From positions 6,386,001-6,450,000 of the forward strand of contig NC_087118.1 of assembly GCF_963855985.1 (NCBI RefSeq): a stretch of DNA of 64,000 nt. The letters run 5' to 3'. This document shows, piece by piece, positions 11,074-21,967 of this stretch. The position numbers were made by a program, and so were the translations under genes. This DNA is from Ostrinia nubilalis. Lineage: Eukaryota; Arthropoda; Insecta; Lepidoptera; Crambidae. Below the pieces are notes generated by a model that saw nothing but the letters and a program-made list of their open reading frames with translations, made no database searches and was not told the DNA's origin. Position 1 is the first letter of the stretch. Each line of letters starts with the position of its first letter.

Positions 11074-11703
11074 AATTGCACTTTGCTCTTCAACAAAATT
11101 AATATAGTCACATTCCTTTTTACAATTAATATTAAAACTTTCTTTACATTTTAATGGCATTCTTGACATACAATCTGCTTTTACATTATCACAACCTTTT
11201 ACATGTTTAAATGTATAATCAAATGAAGCTAAATACAAAGACCATCTTTGCAAGCGCGCTGCTGCCATCTGTGGTAAGCTTTTATTCTCACCAAATAATG
11301 CCTGTAAAGGTTAATGATCTGATAATAATTCAAACTTGGTACCTACTAGATACTGATAAAACTTTTGTACTGACCAATAAATAGCTAAAGCTTCTTTGTG
11401 AATCATTGAATAATTTTTCTCTGCCTTAGTGAAAACTCTTGAAATAAAACTTATAGGTCTGTCTGTCCCATCTGGCATGACATGACTCAAAACTGCCCCT
11501 ATTCCATTTTAAGCTGCATCACAAGCTAGTCTCAATGGCAGGTTCCTATTAAAATGAACTAGTACATTGTCAGATACAATATCCTTTTTTATAGTTGAAA
11601 AACTCTCTTGACATTCCTTTGTCCAATTAAATTTACAATTCTTTTGTAATAAATGATACATGGGCTTTAACTTTATAGAAACATTTGAAATAAACTTGGA
11701 ATA
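11074..11703 (-). pseudogene. Gypsy-E RNase H domain
   Basis: The minus strand reads from the end of the reverse transcriptase (KFISNVSIKLKPMYHLL) through LACDAA, an AVLSHVMPDG strand, the KNYSMIHKEALAI helix, and SDH-stop-PL, where the family has DHKPL. It ends in RLQRWSLYLASFDY. Two in-frame stops are visible: after LACDAA near 11512, and at the Lys of DHKPL near 11307. Integrase would follow but is cut off by the LINE tail. Confidence 0.8.
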
Positions 11704-11964
11704 AATAAATAAATAAACATCTTTGGACAATTTCACACAGCGCCATCTAGCCCCAAAGTAAGCAATTAATATGCTTGTGTTATGGGTGCCAGCTTAACGG
11801 ATATACTACTTATATACTTTTTTTTTTAAATACATACATATTATACATAGTAACACCCAGTCCCGTCAAAGAAATTAAAATTCATCATTTCAATTTCTGC
11901 CCGACCGGGAATCGAACCCGGGACCTCTCGGCATAGTAGTCCGTTCTGAACCACTACACCAAAC
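11704..11964 (-). mobile_element. tRNA-derived SINE
   Basis: The minus strand starts GTTTGGTGTAGTGGTTC (A-box TGGTGTAGTGG) and has a B-box GGTTCGATTCC about 40 bases on. It then has a unique body including GGGGCTAGATGGCGCTGTG and ends in a TTTA repeat. GGAATA (plus strand) flanks it at 11698-11703 and 11965-11970 as the target duplication. Removing it joins the gypsy-E frame. The tRNA-like head acts as an internal RNA polymerase III promoter in such elements. Confidence 0.88.
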
Positions 11965-12819
11965 GGAATAGTAGTTTACCATACCTATCCATGATCTGAC
12001 TTCAGTTGTGTTTGCTGGAGCATTAATAATAGCCTCTAACTTTGATGGATCTTTCTTTAACCCTTGCTTTGAAATGATGTGGCCTAAATATTTGACTTCC
12101 TCTTGAAAGAACAAACATTTTTCCTTGTTCAGTCTAATGCCTACATCTTTGAATCTTCTTAGGACCTCCCTAAGGTTCTGCAAATGAGAAATGTCATCAT
12201 GACCAGTGATTATGACATCGTCAATAAAATTGACTACTCCCTGAGCGCCCAACAACACTTTTTCTAACTTAGCCTGAAAAATAGCTGAAGCAGGCTTAGT
12301 ACCATAAGGTAACCTTGTTAATTTGAAAATACCCTGCGGTGTTGACCATGCTAATAGCTCACTTGTCTCATCATCCAAGATTAAATGATTAAATGCATTG
12401 CGCAAATCTAGTTTTGTGAACTTTTGTCCCCCTTGCAAAGCTGTAAAAATATCCTCAATTCTAGGCAATGGATGGTTGACCTCTTTCAAATATTTATTCA
12501 CTGAAATTTTATAATTAGCACACAATCTAATGTTCCCATTCTCCTTGACAACTGGGACTAAAGGTGCACCCCACTTTGAATTTTCAGTTTTTACAATAAC
12601 ACCTTCTTTTTCTAATTTACTTAACTCTGCATCAACTTTGTCTTTAAATGAGTATGGAATGGAACGGGGTTTGTGAAAAATGGGCCTAACCTTTTCATCT
12701 ATTAATTCCAACTTAACCTTTTCCCCTCTAATAACACCTAGACCTGGTTTGAAAACTTCAGCATACTCATGTAAAACTTGTTCTAATGTGCAATCTGTCA
12801 CAGAGTTAATAGGTACTAA
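11965..12819 (-). pseudogene. Gypsy-E reverse transcriptase
   Basis: About 285 open codons on the minus strand. They include IPYSFKDKVDAELSKLEKEG, WGAPLVPVVKENGNIRLCANY, the first catalytic Asp in FTKLDLRNAFN, LPYGTKPASAIFQ, the catalytic FIDDVIITG box, and YLGHIISKQGLKKDPSK. The frame runs into the SINE at the C-terminal side. The N-terminal side (protease and gag) is lost at element A. Confidence 0.88.
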
Positions 12820-14372
12820 TTTTTAGGGTTCCGTACCTCAAAAGGAAAAAACGGAACCCTTATAGGATCACTTTGTTGTCCGTCTGTCTGTCTGTCAAGA
12901 CCTTTTATCTCAAGAACGCGTGGACGTATCAAGCTGAAATTCACACGAAATACTCAGCTCTATTGTCCCTTTAAGCTGTGAAAATATCAAACTTCTAAGC
13001 CAAGCCAATCAAAAGATACAGCCGATTATGTCGATATTTTCAACAAATTTTCGACACTCGCAAAGGAATCAAAACCTACAGGATACTTCCCGTAAACTCA
13101 GAATCTTGAAATTTGGTACGAAACATTGTCATATAATGCAAATATAGGAAAAATTGCGAAAATCACATTTTTTTAGTTATACAGTGTGTCCGGGCATGTA
13201 GTGATCAAACTTTAAGGGCCAAATCTAGGGACAATTTTATCGATAAATATACTTCAAATTCGGGGCTTGACCCATTTATCTCAAAATTACAAGGCTTTAA
13301 GTTTTTAATTTTTAGTTTTCACCTCTTCCTTCAAAAACAAGTGAAAGCGTGGGTAGCTTAACATTAATAAGCAAATATGTTATATCATGCGATAGCCAAT
13401 AAAATTATCTATTAGCAGAAGTAGAAAATAGACACAAGTTTCATACATTTTATGGGAGTAAGAATGGTTTTAATTAGAAAAATACATGACTTTTTCACTT
13501 CTTTTTCAGTTATTTTCCAACACAAGAAAAACCAGGTCGTTAAGGTATGTTTTATTTGCATTGTATTATTAGTATTTGAGCTATTCTACAAAACGAATGT
13601 AAATTTATTAGTCTACGTCTATTAGTTTCGACGTAATCGTTGAACAAAGATACCCCTTCCCAGCGGTTTCCATAGTAATCGGAATAGGTTGTGTGATTCT
13701 TTCAGGCAGTGCATTTTCGCATGTCGCGTGTTTGTTCGCGCGCATGTTTTTCTTGTGTTGGAAAATAACTGAAAAAGAAGTGAAAAAAGTCATGTTTTTT
13801 TTTAAATTAAATCCATTCTTACTCCCTTAAAATGTATGAAACTTGTATCTGTTTTCTACTTCTGCTAATGGATAATTTTATTGGCTATTGCATGATATAA
13901 AATTTTTGCTTATTAGTGTTAAGCTACCCACGCTATCACTTATTTTTGAAGGAAGAGGTGAAAACTTAAAATTCAAAACTTAAATCCTTGTAATTTTGCG
14001 AGAAATGGGTCAAGCCCCAAATTTGAAGTATTTTCATCGATAAAATTGTCCATAGATTACGCCCTTAAAGTTTGATCACTACATGCCCGGACACACTGTA
14101 TAATATAATAAAAATATTTTAATAAAATGAAACTTACTACCTTATTTCTCACGAACAAATAAAGATATCAAATTGAAATTTATACCAAATACCTAAGTCT
14201 ATTGTCCTTTTAAGCAGTGAAAAAATCAAACTTCTAAGTTAACGCGATCAAAAGATATAGCAGTTTATACCGACACCTTAGACGAATTTCCGTCACACGC
14301 TAGGGAATCAAAACCTACAAGGTACTTCCCGTGAACTCAGAATCTTGAAATTCGGCACGAAGCAACGTTATA
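12820..14372 (-). mobile_element. Dispersed lepidopteran repeat 'element A', copy 1
   Basis: It begins TTTTTAGGGTTCCGTACC, then CAAAAGGAAAAAACGGAACCC, GTCCGTCTGTCTGTCTGTC and long non-coding sequence. Its reverse complement is found at 16796-18427. The left end matches, but the right end is lost because a MITE arm and then gypsy-D follow. No coding capacity is seen; the class of the repeat is not certain. Confidence 0.75.
13182..14098. mobile_element. Long-armed foldback MITE (CAGTGTGTCCGGGC ends)
   Basis: CAGTGTGTCCGGGCATGTAG at the left and its inverse at the right, flanked by TA on both sides. The inverted arms are about 330-370 bp and cover the segments with AAGTGAAAGCGTGGGTAGC. The centre is short and non-coding. 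The TA target and CAGT ends suggest a mariner-related non-autonomous element. It sits inside element A. Confidence 0.88.
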
Positions 14373-14590
14373 CAGTGTGTCCGGGCATGTAGTGATCAAA
14401 CTTTAAATGCGTAATCTACGGACAATTTTATCGATGAAAATACTTCAAATTTGGGGCCAGACCCATTTCTCGAAAAATTACATCGATTTAAGTTTTTAAT
14501 TTTTAGTTTACACCTCTTCTTTAAAAAACAAGTGAAAGCGTGGGTAGCTTAACATTAATAGGCAAATATTTTATATCATGCGATAGCCAA
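14373..14590. mobile_element. Single arm of a second MITE of the same family
   Basis: It starts CAGTGTGTCCGGGCATGTAG after TA and follows the left arm of the 13182 copy for about 218 bp, up to CGATAGCCAA. There the LTR of gypsy-D begins. The other arm is not seen near the end of gypsy-D, so it was lost with that end. Confidence 0.8.
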
Positions 14591-14812
14591 TGTTGGTGTT
14601 GTCTCAACATGCGAACACCCAATGCCTTATCTTTTTTATGTTTTTTAAGAGGTCGCTTTTATGACAGGCGAGGCACTCCCCCTTCCGGCGCACACGAGAC
14701 GATTTCCATATTTTTTGTAGTGGTTATCAAAGTAATATTAATAATAATTGTAACAGTTTACAAGCTCACATTAAAACTATTTGCATCATACAACAGTGGT
14801 TTTAATAAAACA
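14591..14812 (+). repeat. 5' LTR of gypsy-D
   Basis: A 222-bp segment starting TGTTGGTGTTGTCTC and ending AATAAAACA, directly followed by a primer-binding site. The AATAAA lies next to the end. With no second copy available, the limits rest on the TG…CA ends and on the neighbouring MITE breakpoint. Confidence 0.7.
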
Positions 14813-14830
14813 TGGTGGCAGCGGTGGGAT
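14813..14830 (+). promoter_or_regulatory. Primer-binding site, tRNA-Leu-like
   Basis: TGGTGGCAGCGGTGGGAT immediately follows the LTR and is complementary to the 3' end of an animal leucine tRNA (…ATCCCACCGCTGCCACCA, from general knowledge). It supports plus orientation for gypsy-D. Confidence 0.7.
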
Positions 14831-14870
14831 GGTGATTGTGGATATAATAAAGAAAAACATTCATCACCAT

Positions 14871-16117
14871 CATGGCGGAAGATCTAGCCACGATTGTGGC
14901 CATGCAAACATCCATCCTTCAAACGATGCAAAAACAAATTGAAAAATATTAGTGTTCCGTGGCCCACGCCGGTAAACGTAGAAATAGACCCGGAAGATGC
15001 TTTCAAACTATTCCTAAGATCATGGGAAAATTATTGCCGAGCCACAGAAATTCAAGAATGGCCAAAAGAAAAGGAACCTAGAAAGGTAGGAATACTTTTT
15101 AATGCGATTGGTGAAGAAGCATTGAAAAAATACTCAAATTTCGGTATTATTCAAACCGAAAAAACCACATCGACTGAAGTCCTAAATAAAATGGCCTCAG
15201 TCATGGTCCCTAGAAAGAACATAATCTATAATAGATACCTATTCTGGAGCACCAACCAACACAGTGAATCTTTTGACATATATTACAGCTCCTTACTACA
15301 GCTAATTGAAGAATGCAACTATCATGATAAGGATGAAATGCTGCGAGATAAAATAGTGTTGGGTATAAAAAATAATACAATAAAGAAGGAGCTTCTGAAG
15401 AAAGAATCTTTAACACTGGGTGAAGCAGTCAACCTGTGCAGAGCTGCAGAAGCCACGGACTCACAAATGAGAAATATGTCAACTTTACCCAATGAGATCA
15501 AAGCTGTAAAAAATAAAAAGAAAGGAAAATGTCGTTTCTGTGGCACAATGCATATATTTCAAAAAGAAATTTGTCCTGCTTGGGGTAAAGTCTGCCAACA
15601 CTGCAAAGGCCGTAACCACCTCGAGACTGTATGTAAAAAGAAGAAGCAAGTAAAAGAAGTTATAGAACAGGAAGCAAGAGACACAAGTACCGGATCAGAA
15701 TCAGAAATATCTATTATCAATAAAATAGTGGAGAACAACAATAAGAACCTGGCTGAATGTGAAATTGAGTATAAAAGAAAATCAAGATATGGAAAACAAG
15801 AGTGGAGTACTACAACATGTTTGTTGGATACGGCTGCGGACGAGTGTTTAATTGGACGAAGAAACTTGGAGAAGATGTTTGGTGTGGACTTTGCCAAGAA
15901 AAATTTACGGCCATCTAATAAGACTTTATTTAGCTTTAGTGGGCATAATATCATGGTCCTCGGGGAAACTGACATTTTGTCAGGAAAAGTTGCTAAGTAC
16001 CAGGTCACCTTTCAGGTGGTCCATGTGGACCACATTCCTCTTCTCTCTTGTAAGGCGTGCACGAGAATGGGTCTTGTGAAATTTTGTAAAGAGGTTTCAT
16101 GTATTTACTCTCAATAG
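14871..16117 (+). pseudogene. Gypsy-D Gag and protease
   Basis: The natural start is the ATG at 14871, which reads 26 codons (MAEDLATIVAMQ…) before a stop. The main frame, open from 14894, then carries the rest, so one frameshift lies near 14940-14950. Gag has a capsid-like helical region (WENYCRATEIQEWPKEKEPRKV, LLQLIEECNYHDKDEMLRD). It then has a Cys/His cluster that departs from the classic knuckle (CRFCGTMH…CPAWGKVCQHCKGRNHLETVC) and a retropepsin site LLDTAAD near residue 310. The frame meets a TAG at 16115, beyond which pol continues in the same frame, so this stop looks like a nonsense mutation. Confidence 0.85.
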
Positions 16118-16795
16118 ACTCAGGAAATAATAAACAAACACATAAATGCCTTCGAAGGTAAGGGAAGCTTTTCAGGTGAAGTAAATCTGGAAGTAGACCA
16201 CACAATACCTCCAGTTATACAAAAGGCACGGCGAGTCCCAGTAGCATTACGACCGAAACTAAAAGAGGAACTATTAAGACTAGAGCAGGAAGGAATCATA
16301 ACAAAAGAAGAAAACCATACAGATTGGGTAAGTAATATTTTAATAGTTAAGAAAAATGATAGTTTTCGAATATGTTTAGATCCTATTCCCTTGAACAAAG
16401 CAATTAAAAGACCTAATTATCAATTTACCACAATAGATGAAATTTTACCTGAATTAGGGAAAGCAAGAGTATTTTTCACATTTGATGTTAAAAAAGGATT
16501 TTGGCATTTGAATTTAACTGAAGAGAGTAGCAAACTAACAACATTCTGGACTCCATTTGGTAAATATCGCTGGAAAGTTCTTCCCTTTGGCATTTCTTCA
16601 TCACCTGATTATTTTCAAATGAAAATGAGTGAAATGATTCAAGGTCTTAAAGGTGTAGAGGCACTAGTCGATGATTTATTAGTGTATGGGGTAGGAGATT
16701 CTATGTCGGAAGCTATATTAGACCATAACAAAAATCTGGAACAATTAATGCTAAGAGTAAATAAATTTAATTGTAAACTTAATAAAGAAAAAAAC
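16118..16795 (+). pseudogene. Gypsy-D reverse transcriptase, first part
   Basis: It continues in frame after the TAG. It shows the polymerase blocks IPPVIQKARRVPVALRPKL, LLRLEQEGIITKEE, WVSNILIVKKND, FRICLDPIPLN, the catalytic FTFDVKKGFWHL, and LPFGISSSPDYFQ. The second catalytic box is LVDDLLVYG, which keeps both Asp. The frame then enters element A after KLNKEK. Removing 16796-18427 joins it to MKLLQTSVKYYGH. Confidence 0.88.
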
Positions 16796-18427
16796 CGGCC
16801 AAGTGCGAGTCGGACTCGCGCACCGAGGGTTCCTGTACAAACCTGCAAGGTTTACAAAGTTCGTTCATTACGACAATCGAGTCATAACTATGGTATTTTT
16901 ATTGCAAAATGAAATTCATAACATTACAATGGGGAAAGTAACTACTTAAAAGGAGAATGCCCAAAAGTGGTATCGCTCGAAATCTAATTGTACATTGAGG
17001 GTACCACACCGTAAATTCCTTTCTTCATTTGTAATGATTTGCGAAAGTAGTAAGAAATTGTAAAACCTCCGGAATAAAATCCGATTTTAATAAAAAGTAT
17101 TGTAACAATGAGCTGCAATCAGCAATGAACACCTATCACCGAGCAACGACACTACGTAGTTCGCACGGTTGTCAATAGATGGCGCTGTTCGTAGTTAGCT
17201 CGCGGTATCATTTGATTTTTTCCTGTAGTCAGGGCTAACCACAAATCCCTTTCCCCTTGCAAAATGGTATAAATAACATTGGTATGCACGCAAGATTATT
17301 TTGTGTTTATATCTGATCCTTATCAAATAACGCTAGCTTTGGCGTAGCTAGGGTTTTTTTTTAGGCAGGGTAACTATCTACAAATATAAAACAAGTATTC
17401 TAAGGTAAAACCTGTAGCTATGCCAATGGACACCATTCATTTCACTTAAACCAAAATTACGTCAAGTCCGGAGTTTTATAAAAAAAAAATATGCGGTATG
17501 ATTATTTTTTATTTATTTATTTTTCCTATATTTGCATTATAGGTAGGTACCTACCTCAGCGTTTTGAATTTTTGCGTTGATTTAGAATTTCTCACAGTTT
17601 AGAGGCAATTAGATTTAAGAAGTGTTTGATATGAATTTCAACTTTAATATCTCTACGCGTTCATGTGAAAAAGGGTAGGTAGTAAGTTTATAATTATTAA
17701 AAAAATATTTTATGTCATGTAAGCAAAAATAATATTTTAAATTTTATATAACTTCAAATTTATCATTTTCGCAATTTTTCCTTTATCTGTACTATATAAC
17801 GTTGCTTCGTGCCGAATTTCAAGATTCTGAGTTCACAGGAAGTACCTTGTAGGTTTTGATTCCCTAGCGTGTGACGGAAATTCGTCTAAGGTGTCGGTAT
17901 AAACTGCTGTATCTTTTGATCGCGTTAACTTAGAAGTTTGATTTTTTTACTTCTTAAAGGGACAATAGATCTAGGTATTTGGTATAAATTTCAATTTGAT
18001 ACCTTTATTCGTTCGTGAGAAATAAGGTAGTAAGTTTCATTTTATTAAAATATTTTTATTATATTATATAACTAAAAAAATGTAATTTTCGCAATTTTTC
18101 CTATATTTGCATTATATGACAATGCTTTATGCCAAATTTCAAGATTCTGAGTTTACGGGAAGTATCCTGTAGGTTTTGATTCCTTTGCGAGTGTCGAAAA
18201 TTTGTTGAAAATATCGACATAATCGGCTGTATCTTTTGATTGGCTTGGCTTAGAAGTTTGATATTTTCACAGCTTAAAGGGACAATAGACCTGAGTATTT
18301 CATGTGAATTTCAGCTTGATACGTTCACGCGTTCTTGAGATAAAGGGTCTTGACAGACGGACGGACGGACAACAAAGTGATCCTATAAGGGTTCCGTTTT
18401 TTCCTTTTGAGGTACGGAACCCTAAAA
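16796..18427 (+). mobile_element. Element A, copy 2, inside gypsy-D
   Basis: It starts ACCGGCCAAGTGCGAGTCGG and ends GAGGTACGGAACCCTAAAAA, the inverse of the copy at 12820. Within it, two related units of about 330 bp follow each other (about 17780-18060 and 18100-18390), each with CAAGATTCTGAGTT and GTAGGTTTTGATTCC. The insertion lies in a run of A in the reverse transcriptase. No open frame of note. Confidence 0.78.
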
Positions 18428-20065
18428 ATGAAACTCTTACAAACCTCTGTCAAATATTATGGCCACTTATTTACAAATAAAGGACTTCAACCGGATCCAT
18501 CTAAGATTGAGGCAATAAAAAATATACCTATTCCAAAAGATAAAAAAGAACTCCAGAGGTTTCTGGGAGTTGTAACTTACCTGAGTAGATTCATACCAAA
18601 TTTGAGCACAAGATCGGCTTACCTTAGACAGCTTACCCAGGATAAAGCAACCTGGGTTTGGGATAAAACAGCACAGAATGAGTTTGAAAACCTAAAGATA
18701 TTAATGAGTGATCTGAAAACTTTAAAATATTATGACAAAAACAATCCACTAATCATTGAATGTGATTCTAGCGAAGGAGCACTGGGAGTAGCAGTATTCC
18801 AGGAGGGATGTCCAGTGGCATATGCGTCGCGGTGCCTGACCCCTACTGAAAGGAAGTATGCTCAGATAGAGAAGGAACTTCTCGCCGTTGTCTTCGCCTG
18901 TAAGAGGTTTGATCAATTAATCATAGGTAATCCAAAAGTTATCATTAAAACGGATCACAAGCCACTTTTGAGCATTTTTAAATGTCCTTTGCTGCATGCT
19001 CCTAAGAGGCTTCAGTCAATGTTGCTAATCCTACAGAGATATACTCTAGAATTACAGTTTATATCAGGTAAAGAAAATGTCATGGCAGATGCACTATCTA
19101 GATTTTATTTAGATTGCAAAAATATTGATAAATCTAAGGACATGAAAATATTTAAGATCATAGAAAAAATAAATCCCTTAAAAAATATACATATTTCTGA
19201 TACATGTCTGAAGGAAATCGGAGATATGGGAAAAAATGATGAAAATTATATCAAACTATTTCAATTTGTCAATCAGGGATGGCCTACTTATCTTAAAGAT
19301 GTGCCTGATTCTCTAAAACCTTATTTTAGCTTTCAAAATGATTTGACAACATATCATAACCTAATTTTAAAAAATACGGCAGTGTTGATCCCTGAAAACT
19401 TACGAACTAAGATGTTAACCAAGCTACACAAAGCACATTCGGGTATAGAAAACTCTCTGAAATTAGCTAGGGACGCCATCTTCTGGCCGTCAATATCAAA
19501 AGACATTAGAGACATGATCCAAAGTTGTTCCACTTGCAACAAATTCCAACCTAGTCAACAAAAACTGACCATGCAGTCTCATAGAATTCCAGAATATCCG
19601 TTTCAGATTGTTTCAATGGATGTCTTCTTTTACACACATAATGGTAAACAACATAAATACCTAATAACAGTAGACCACTATTCTGATTTCTTTGAGATAG
19701 ATAAACTAAAAGATCTGTCAGCTAAATCAGTAATAGACTGTTGTAAGATTAACTTTTCAAGACATGGAGTCCCTGAGGTGGTAGTAACAGATGGAGGCAC
19801 TAACTTTGTTAATCAGGAGTTTTCAGAGTTTGCCAAAAAATGGTCCTTTACTCATGTAACATCTTCTCCCCACCATCCTCAGGGAAATGGCAAGGCAGAG
19901 GCTACAGTTAAAATTGCTAAAAAATTGTTGCATAAAACAACAGATAAAAATGAGGATTTTTGGTTGAATTTATTAACTCTAAGAAATACTCCTAATAAAA
20001 TTAATTCCAGTCCAGCACAGCGGTTATTCTCAAGAAGAACTCGAGGATACTTACCTGTGGGTGCG
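18428..20065 (+). CDS. Gypsy-D pol: end of reverse transcriptase, RNase H and integrase
   Basis: One uninterrupted frame of about 546 codons. First comes the connection region (KYYGHLFTNKGLQPDPSKIEA). RNase H follows, with Asp in ECDSSEGALG, KYAQIEKELLAVVFA and TDHKPL. The integrase has an HHCC zinc site (HKAHSG…CSTCNKF) and core residues Asp in SMDVFF, Asp in VVTDGGTNF and Glu in GNGKAEA. The frame ends soon after RTRGYLP in unrelated AT-rich DNA, so the C-terminal integrase domain is missing. It is not a free gene but part of the gypsy-D polyprotein. Confidence 0.88.
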
Positions 20066-20068
20066 TGA

Positions 20069-21035
20069 CAGTTTATATAAGTTTATATGATATAAATTCA
20101 TTTCAATGACGTTCATATTGTATAATAAACGTATGTTATAATAACACTTGATATAATTTTTTAACATATAATGTTTACTTCATATAATGAATCATTTCTA
20201 ATAATGTCATTTCAGATACCAATCAAAACGCATAAAGACATTTGATATAAACCTTACTTAATCTAAGACTCATTTGATGTAATTTTGTTTAATATAAATA
20301 ATATTTCATATAATCATTACATAAAATAAATATTATTTGTTATAACGACTACTTGGTATACTCTTTAATTGATATAATTTCTGATAGATATAACTTTTAG
20401 TATGTTCTTCTTTAGCTTGACTTATAAATGACGTTAGTGACAAAAACGAATCGCCGTAAAACCGACTCCACGTAGTCTTGTCTGCCCTACCCCTAGAGTG
20501 TAATTTAGAAGCGCGTAGGCACGGAGGGGCGAGGGACCGCCAGAGCCCCGCAGTGCCGGAGCCGTGACAGAAGTCTCAAGTTTTTAGTCAAATTTGCATG
20601 CCTGCTTGCTTGCTTGCTTGCCTGCTTGCCTGCTTGCCTGCTTGCCTGCTTGCATGCTGCATGCTTGGTTGCCTGCTTGCTCGTTTGCTAGCTTGCTTGC
20701 TGCATGCAATGCTTATTATAAGAATTGAACTTCATATAAAATTATTATTTTTATATGATTTAAGTTTTATAGGAAAAGAATTTTATCTCATTTGATTGTT
20801 AGACATTTTATTTTTATACGATTTGAATGTTATTTGTTTTAAATAGTATACATTGTAAATTTTATAGAAAATATTCTTTATATCAAACCATTTTATATCA
20901 GTTGTTAGTTATTTGTCTTAAAATTATTCGTTTTAAACTTATATTATTCGTTTATTATAGTAAATAATTATTATATTAAATGATTTTATATAATTTGATG
21001 TTATATCCTCTAAGTATTATATGATATGTAGTTAT
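20069..21035. repeat. AT-rich repeat with scattered TTATATGA/TGATATAA words
   Basis: Nearly 1 kb in which words such as GATATAA, TTATATGA and CATATAAT recur on both sides of a GC-richer core (20440-20570). It is abruptly joined to gypsy-D on the left. Words on the left tend to read GATATAA and those on the right TTTATATC, so it may be a long imperfect foldback element. No gene is visible. Confidence 0.4.
20596..20712 (+). repeat. (CTTGC)n-type microsatellite
   Basis: Tandem copies of GCCTGCTT, GCTT and GCATGC variants. The Cys/Leu-rich open frame over it is an artefact of the repeat. Confidence 0.9.
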
Positions 21036-21039
21036 ATCA

Positions 21040-21232
21040 TACATTACACACCCCCTTCTTACTGGACGACTCGCGACGATGACAACTTCGTCCGCTTAGC
21101 ACGCTTATTTCATCGTCAGCTGACGGGTGTCCCTGGCGGTATACGAGCTCCATCTTCAGTAGTCGTTGTACTCAACTGTGAAATAAAGTACTCGACGAAA
21201 TAAACTGTTTCTGACCAGCATCAACTCAACAT
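21040..21232 (+). repeat. LTR-like segment
   Basis: A GC-richer stretch starting near ACACACCCCCTTC, with two polyadenylation-like words (GAAATAAAGT and AAATAAACTG), ending CAACTCAACA. It looks like the end of an LTR. No partner copy, primer site or target duplication was found, and it is unlike the gypsy-D LTR. Confidence 0.25.
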
Positions 21233-21339
21233 CATATGGAAGCTATGTTCATGTTATATTAAGCAAAAGTTTGATTTATTTCTTTTACAAAAATCTAAAT
21301 CTCAAAAAATAAATCTAAAAAAATCTTTTGTTTGACAAT

Positions 21340-21570
21340 TAATATTACGCACCCTTCCTGGAATAAGTACGCAAGTGAAAAATGCCAACTTTTCAGGAGC
21401 GTAAAAAAACTGTCTTAAAAATGTATTACCATTATTAAAAATATGTGTTATACATCAAAAGATAGCTAAAAATGTCTGTGAGGGGCCTATGTATTTATAT
21501 TTAAAATACACTTAATAGGTTTTGAGAAAAACTTAAAAAAGAGCGTTGCGTACTTATTCCGCGAAACAAA
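21340..21570. repeat. Short imperfect inverted repeat
   Basis: TTCCTGGAATAAGTACGC at the left and GCGTACTTATTCCGCG at the right face each other about 180 bases apart. It is possibly a small MITE. The rest of 21233-21907 shows nothing else. Confidence 0.35.
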
Positions 21571-21907
21571 TTTTAACACTTGTTGTTGTAATTATGAATA
21601 TTGCATTGTTCACATGTTAAGGAATACTTGCTGTTTGGTATTATTGCTGATAACTATTTATTGGAGTTCAGATTTAGTCGTGCATTCAACGTGTAAGTGT
21701 GGTTTACGTAGTTTTTCCTCGAACTATTCGTAATTAAATAAATTCGTAAAAAGGATAACGTACTTTTACCTTGTGAAATATTACATTACTTATGGTAGTA
21801 TTTAAAATTATAGCTTTATTCAAAATAAAAATGTAACAATATTTTAGCGTAACAATATTATAATTTTCGGAAATTGCATTTTTAGGGAGAGACGAGCTAT
21901 CAAAAGG

Positions 21908-21967
21908 ACTAATGCCAGTTTTCACCATCAATCCCTAATTTGTAAGTGACCCCTATGGTAATACATA
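21908..21967. mobile_element. Left half of a small foldback MITE split by gypsy-A
   Basis: ATGCCAGTTTTCACCATCA…GTAAGTGACCCCTATG is the inverse of the sequence that follows gypsy-A on the right (49107-49175). The whole MITE is only about 130 bp. Gypsy-A landed near its centre, duplicating CATA. Confidence 0.8.

Larger units (their letters stand above)
11074..12819 (-). mobile_element. Ty3/gypsy fragment 'gypsy-E'
   Basis: A minus-strand stretch of pol (reverse transcriptase then RNase H) truncated at both sides: by the CTTT-tailed LINE at 11073 and by element A at 12820. A SINE splits it at 11704-11964. No LTR is visible. Several nonsense codons show that it is old. Confidence 0.85.
14591..20068 (+). 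mobile_element. Ty3/gypsy retrotransposon 'gypsy-D', 3' truncated
   Basis: A plus-strand element with one LTR, primer-binding site, gag, protease, reverse transcriptase, RNase H and integrase. It is interrupted by element A within the reverse transcriptase and broken off shortly after the integrase core. No 3' LTR is present in the window. One in-frame stop, an early frameshift and the loss of the end make it inactive. Confidence 0.88.

Noticed and set aside
10838..11154. Small hydrophobic proteins on the plus strand
   Set aside because: They lie in a T-rich LINE 3' end with AATAAA and a CTTT tail.
11904..11964. A possible tRNA gene on the minus strand (A-box and B-box present)
   Set aside because: It is the head of a SINE with a TTTA tail and a target duplication, and I could not fold a good acceptor stem.
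20598..20795. Cys/Leu-rich small protein
   Set aside because: Produced by the CTTGC-type microsatellite.
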